From Actinomycetota bacterium (lineage in GTDB: Bacteria > Actinomycetota > Acidimicrobiia > Acidimicrobiales > Microtrichaceae), in contig SXMI01000072.1 of assembly GCA_005777415.1 (NCBI GenBank), forward strand, positions 1 to 10,496: a stretch of DNA of 10,496 nucleotides. Reading direction: 5' to 3'. The position numbers and the translations under genes were made by a program. The notes beneath the pieces are model-generated. The model ran no database searches. It was not told the DNA's origin and saw nothing but the letters and a program-made list of their open reading frames with translations. Shown here piece after piece: positions 7,663-10,496 of the stretch (position 1 is the stretch's first letter; every line of letters starts with the position of its first letter).

Positions 7663-9140
7663 CGGAACCTCCTGGACCCGCCGGCCATCCGGTCGACCCG
7701 GGCGGCCGCGAGCTTGCCGGAGATCAGCACCATGGGGATCCCGACACCGGGGATGGTCCCGGACCCGACGAACACGACGCCGGGGTGCCGGCGGTCCTCG
7801 AGGTGGGGGCGGAACGGCCCGGTCTGGAAGAAGCGGTGGGCCAGGGCGAACGGCGTGCCCCGCTCCATGCCCTGGGCCTGCCAGTCGAGGGGGTCGGTCA
7901 GGTGCTCGACCCGGACGTCACCGGGGTAGCCCAGGTCCTGGACCTTGGAGGCGAGCTGGTCCCGGATCACGTCGCGCTCCCGGTGCCAGTCCACCTTCCC
8001 GTCCAGGTTCGGGACGGGCTCCAGCACGTACAGGATGTGCTTGCCGTCGGGGGCGAGCTGCGGGTCGGTGACCGTCGGGGCCGTCACCAGGATCGACGGG
8101 TCGGGCATCCGGGTTCCGTCCCGGAGCAGGGCCGTGAACGCCTCGTCCCACTGGTCGCCGAAGTGGATGTTGTGGTGGGTGGTTCCCTGCGGGAGCTCGC
8201 CGTCGACGCCCGCCAGCCAGACGGCGCAGGACGGCGAGTACCGGCCGACCCGGGTCACCAGCGGCGGCTGGGCGCCCAGCAGTTGGCGGTAGGCGACCGG
8301 GACGTCGGCGTTCATGACGACGGCGTCGGCCCTGAGCCGCTCGCCGCCGGCGAGCAGGACGCCGTTGGCCCGGCCCGAGGCATCGGTCGTGACCCGCTCG
8401 ACGACCTCGCTGTAGCGGAACTGGGCTCCGGCCTTCTCGGCGGCATCGGCCAGGCCACGGGGGACCGAGTGCATGCCGCCCTGGACGCCGTAGACACCGG
8501 CGACCGAGTCCATGTAGGTGATCACGCCGTAGATGGCGAGCGCCTCGAACGGCGAGAGTCCGGCGTACATGGCCTGGAACGAGAAGATCCGGTGCAGGCG
8601 GGGATCGTCGAAGTACTCGCCCACCACCTTGTGGAGCTTGCGCAGTCCGCCGAGCTGGAGGAGTTTCACCAGCGCCATGGGTCGACGCAGCATGTCGAGC
8701 GGGTTCGACAGGTCGGCGTCGATGAAGTTGGGGAGCTCGAGCTCGTAGAGCTCGGCCAGCCAGTCGGCGAACCGGCCGAAGGCCTCGGCGTCCTTGGCGC
8801 CGATCTTCTCCCGGATCTCCTGGGTCATGGCCTCACGGCCGGCGGCGACGTGCAGTTCGGAGCCGTCGGCGAACAGCGCCCGGTAGGCGGGGTCCAGTCG
8901 GGTGAGCTCGACGTGGTCGCGGCGCTCGGCGCCGACGGCGGCGAAGGCGTCGTCGAGCAGGTCGACCATCGTCATGACGGTCGGGCCGGTGTCGAAGGCG
9001 TAGCCCTCGAGCTCCAGCAGGCCGGCGCGGCCGCCGGGCGTGCTGGCCCGTTCGAGCACGGTCACGTCGTGACCGAGTCCTTGCAGGTGGCAGGCGGCGG
9101 ACAGGCCTCCCAGGCCTGCGCCGACGATCACGACGTCCAC
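7659..9140 (-). CDS. crtI: Phytoene desaturase (CrtI type)
   Basis: This FAD-dependent membrane-associated enzyme introduces double bonds into phytoene to give neurosporene or lycopene. The product is 493 residues, as usual for bacterial CrtI. The N-terminal dinucleotide-binding motif VVIVGAGLGGLSAA (3-16) is followed by LERASTPGGRAG (29-40) and the FDTGPTVMTM segment. The C-terminal CrtI signature FVGSGTIPGVGIPMVLISG lies at about 457-475. The start is GTG 9140, with GGAGGA ending 4 nt upstream, and the protein then begins directly with the Rossmann strand. The number of desaturation steps is not readable from sequence; the adjacent lycopene cyclase genes imply lycopene. It lies 49 nt behind crtE with no visible terminator, and its stop overlaps the crtB start. 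Confidence 0.97.
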   Translation of the reverse strand: MDVVIVGAGLGGLSAACHLQGLGHDVTVLERASTPGGRAGLLELEGYAFDTGPTVMTMVDLLDDAFAAVGAERRDHVELTRLDPAYRALFADGSELHVAAGREAMTQEIREKIGAKDAEAFGRFADWLAELYELELPNFIDADLSNPLDMLRRPMALVKLLQLGGLRKLHKVVGEYFDDPRLHRIFSFQAMYAGLSPFEALAIYGVITYMDSVAGVYGVQGGMHSVPRGLADAAEKAGAQFRYSEVVERVTTDASGRANGVLLAGGERLRADAVVMNADVPVAYRQLLGAQPPLVTRVGRYSPSCAVWLAGVDGELPQGTTHHNIHFGDQWDEAFTALLRDGTRMPDPSILVTAPTVTDPQLAPDGKHILYVLEPVPNLDGKVDWHRERDVIRDQLASKVQDLGYPGDVRVEHLTDPLDWQAQGMERGTPFALAHRFFQTGPFRPHLEDRRHPGVVFVGSGTIPGVGIPMVLISGKLAAARVDRMAGGSRRFR

Positions 9141-9144
9141 GTGG

Positions 9145-9150
9145 TCCTCC
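9145..9150 (-). promoter_or_regulatory. RBS of crtI
   Basis: GGAGGA on the - strand lies 4 nt before the GTG at 9140 and fixes the start of crtI. The rest of the crtE-crtI gap (9141-9189) shows no convincing promoter or terminator. Confidence 0.55.
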
Positions 9151-9189
9151 GGTTCGTGTCGGTTGGTCGGGCCGAGCGGGCGGGGCCGG

Positions 9190-10278
9190 TCACCGGTCGC
9201 GCCGGGTGCAGTAGACGGCCAGGTCGATCAGGTCGTTGCGGGCCCCGGCGTCCAGGTCGGCGGCGGCGAGGGCGTCGACGGCCTCACCCAGGAGGTCCTC
9301 GATCCGCTGCTCGACCGCCGTGCGGGCCCCGGTGGCCTCGAGCACCTCCTGGATCTCGACCACTTGGGCGGGCGTCAGGTCCGGGTTGCCGAGGTGGGCC
9401 AGGACCTCCAGCGCCGGACGCAGCTGCTGGCGTTCGGCCACGTCCAGGGCGTGCAGCACGAGCCGGGTGGGCTTGCCCTCGCGGAAGTCGTCCCCGACGG
9501 GCTTGCCGACGACGGCCTCGTCGCCGAACGCCCCGAGGACGTCGTCCCGGAGCTGGAAGGCCTCACCGACGGGGAGCCCGTAGCCGGTGAAGGCGCTCGA
9601 CAGGTCGTCGAGCCGACCGGCGAGCGCCGCCCCGAGGTGGAGGGGCCGCTCGACGGTGTACTTGGCCGACTTGAACAGCGAGATCTTGCGGGACGTCGCC
9701 GGGTCGGCGGCCTGGTTGGCGGCGAACGAGACGTCGAGGATCTGGCCCATCACGAGTTCCACCCGGAGCTCGTTGTAGACGTCCCAGGCCGACCGAGGGG
9801 CACCGGTCAGCAGGCCGTCGGCGAGCACCAGCGCCAGGTCGCCGACCAGGACCGCCACCCCCTCGCCGAATCGCCGGGACTCCCCGGCCCAGTCGCTGGC
9901 CCCGTGGACCTCACCGAAGTGCTGGTGGATGGTGGGTTCTCCCCGGCGGAGCACGGATCCGTCCATCACGTCGTCGTGGATGAGGGCGAACACGTGGAGC
10001 AGCTCGAGCGCTGCGCCGGCGTCGAGCACCTGCAGATCCCCGTCCGCTCCGCCGGCCGCGGCATTCCCCAGGTGGCAGAACGCCGGCCGGAGGCGCTTGC
10101 CGCCCCGGACCGTGAAGGAACGGAGCCGGTCGAGGGGCTCGTCGAGCAGGGTGTCCACCGTCGACCAGCGTCGGTGCTCCTCGTCGAGCACGTGATCGAG
10201 TCTGGCGTCGACCCGCACCCGCACCCCGTCGAGGGCCTCGGGAGCGGTCACGACCTGTGGTTCGGGGGGTGCTGACAT
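9190..10278 (-). CDS. crtE: Polyprenyl diphosphate synthase, probably GGPP synthase
   Basis: The enzyme adds IPP units to an allylic diphosphate to make GGPP for phytoene synthesis. The product is 362 residues. The all-alpha prenyltransferase fold shows GGKRLRP at 59-65 (IPP-binding Lys/Arg), the first Asp-rich motif in LIHDDVMDGSVLRRG (D102, D103, D106), and the second as FQLRDDVLGAFGDE (D245, D246), where the fifth position is Gly in place of Asp. That DDxxG form occurs in actinobacterial IdsA-type synthases. Phe97, five residues before the first motif, with no two-residue insertion, resembles type I GGPP synthases. The GGPP assignment rests on this and on the operon. The ATG at 10278 has no good Shine-Dalgarno site directly upstream, and GTG codon 10 at 10251 is an alternative. 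It is the first gene of the crt run. Confidence 0.93.
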   Translation of the reverse strand: MSAPPEPQVVTAPEALDGVRVRVDARLDHVLDEEHRRWSTVDTLLDEPLDRLRSFTVRGGKRLRPAFCHLGNAAAGGADGDLQVLDAGAALELLHVFALIHDDVMDGSVLRRGEPTIHQHFGEVHGASDWAGESRRFGEGVAVLVGDLALVLADGLLTGAPRSAWDVYNELRVELVMGQILDVSFAANQAADPATSRKISLFKSAKYTVERPLHLGAALAGRLDDLSSAFTGYGLPVGEAFQLRDDVLGAFGDEAVVGKPVGDDFREGKPTRLVLHALDVAERQQLRPALEVLAHLGNPDLTPAQVVEIQEVLEATGARTAVEQRIEDLLGEAVDALAAADLDAGARNDLIDLAVYCTRRDR

Positions 10279-10433
10279 GCGGTGAGGAACCGCAGGCGCC
10301 CACCTCCTGATTCCCGATCGGTCGGATCCGGCGGGGTGACATCTCTCCGGCCGCCGGGCGCATCCGCGCGCCGGTGGATCGACGAAGCAGTGAGGTTGGA
10401 AGGCGGCGGCGACTCTTGGCGGCGGTCCGCCGC
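10279..10433 (-). promoter_or_regulatory. crtE upstream region (promoter expected, not resolved)
   Basis: These 155 nt separate crtE from the gene ending at the right edge and should hold the carotenoid operon promoter. I could not find a convincing -35/-10 pair. Two 8-bp palindromes stand side by side, CCGATCGG at 10314-10321 and CGGATCCG at 10323-10330, one base apart. A perfect AGGAGGTG (- strand, 10308-10301) lies too far from the crtE ATG (24 nt) but 7 nt before a CTG at 10295, opening a 15-codon frame that ends as GTGA on crtE codon 10. Confidence 0.35.
10419..10433 (-). terminator. Short GC hairpin after the right-edge gene
   Basis: GCGGCGG-T-CCGCCGC is palindromic except for its centre and begins at the base directly after the TGA on the - strand. 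It can form a 5-bp stem with a 5-nt loop. No T-run follows. It may terminate the edge gene before crtE, but this is weak. Confidence 0.3.
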
Positions 10434-10496
10434 TCAGACGGCGGGGGACCGGAGCAGCTCCGCCACCCCGAAGGCGAGGTCGAGCGACTGCCGACC
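10434..10496 (-). CDS. C-terminal 20 codons of an unidentified gene
   Basis: The - strand frame from the window edge reads GRQSLDLAFGVAELLRSPAV followed by TGA at 10436-10434. The composition is helix-like and protein-like, resembling the final helix of an oxidoreductase (for example the Gfo/Idh/MocA type), but 20 residues are too few to assign a family. A hairpin directly after the stop fits a gene end. The gene lies upstream of crtE in the same direction. Confidence 0.5.
   Translation of the reverse strand, partial: GRQSLDLAFGVAELLRSPAV

Noticed and set aside
7614..9590. A 658-codon open frame on the + strand opposite crtI and the end of crtE.
   Set aside because: It is antisense to genes with clear motifs, has GC-driven composition, and changes to Arg/Gly/Pro-rich low complexity at its end.

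Overview
The window is very GC-rich, with dense, mostly abutting genes, long spurious antisense open frames and frequent GTG starts. Together with a mycobacterial-type 4Fe-4S APS reductase and a split CrtYc/CrtYd lycopene cyclase, this points to a high-GC actinobacterium. An Acidimicrobiia-like lineage is possible, but that is an inference from overall feel and not from a marker gene.

Layout. The left part (1-2777) is read on the + strand. It holds the 3' part of a CoxE-type von Willebrand A (VWA) protein, a roughly 300-base gene-free stretch carrying a 93-bp tandem repeat with strong hairpins, an unrecognised GNAT-like protein, and a cupin_5/DUF985 protein. The cupin appears to start at a CTG codon overlapping the upstream stop. 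From 2788 to the right edge every gene is on the - strand. In transcription order these are the last 20 codons of an unidentified gene at the right edge, then crtE (GGPP synthase), crtI (phytoene desaturase), crtB (phytoene synthase), crtYc and crtYd (the two halves of a lycopene cyclase) and idi (IPP isomerase). After a 74-nt gap come a nitrite/sulfite reductase and cysH. The cupin gene and cysH converge with only 10 nt between them.

How the genes work together. Idi balances IPP and DMAPP. CrtE builds GGPP, CrtB condenses two GGPP to phytoene, CrtI desaturates phytoene towards lycopene, and CrtYc/CrtYd cyclise the ends. The set is sufficient on paper for a cyclic C40 carotenoid (beta- or epsilon-carotene). 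No C50 elongase, ketolase, hydroxylase or retinal-forming oxygenase is visible in the window. From crtI to idi every junction is a 1-nt or 4-nt overlap or a 4-nt gap, so this is almost certainly one translationally coupled operon. The sulfite reductase and APS reductase form the reductive half of assimilatory sulfate reduction. They overlap by one base and probably have their own control from the 74-nt gap, which holds an Rrf2/IscR-like dyad.

No clearly new system stands out. The best leads are the 93-bp repeat element, the duplicated C-x5-C/C-x3-C signature in both halves of the sulfite reductase, the IscR-like dyad in front of it, the CTG start of the cupin gene, and a possible leader minigene in front of crtE.
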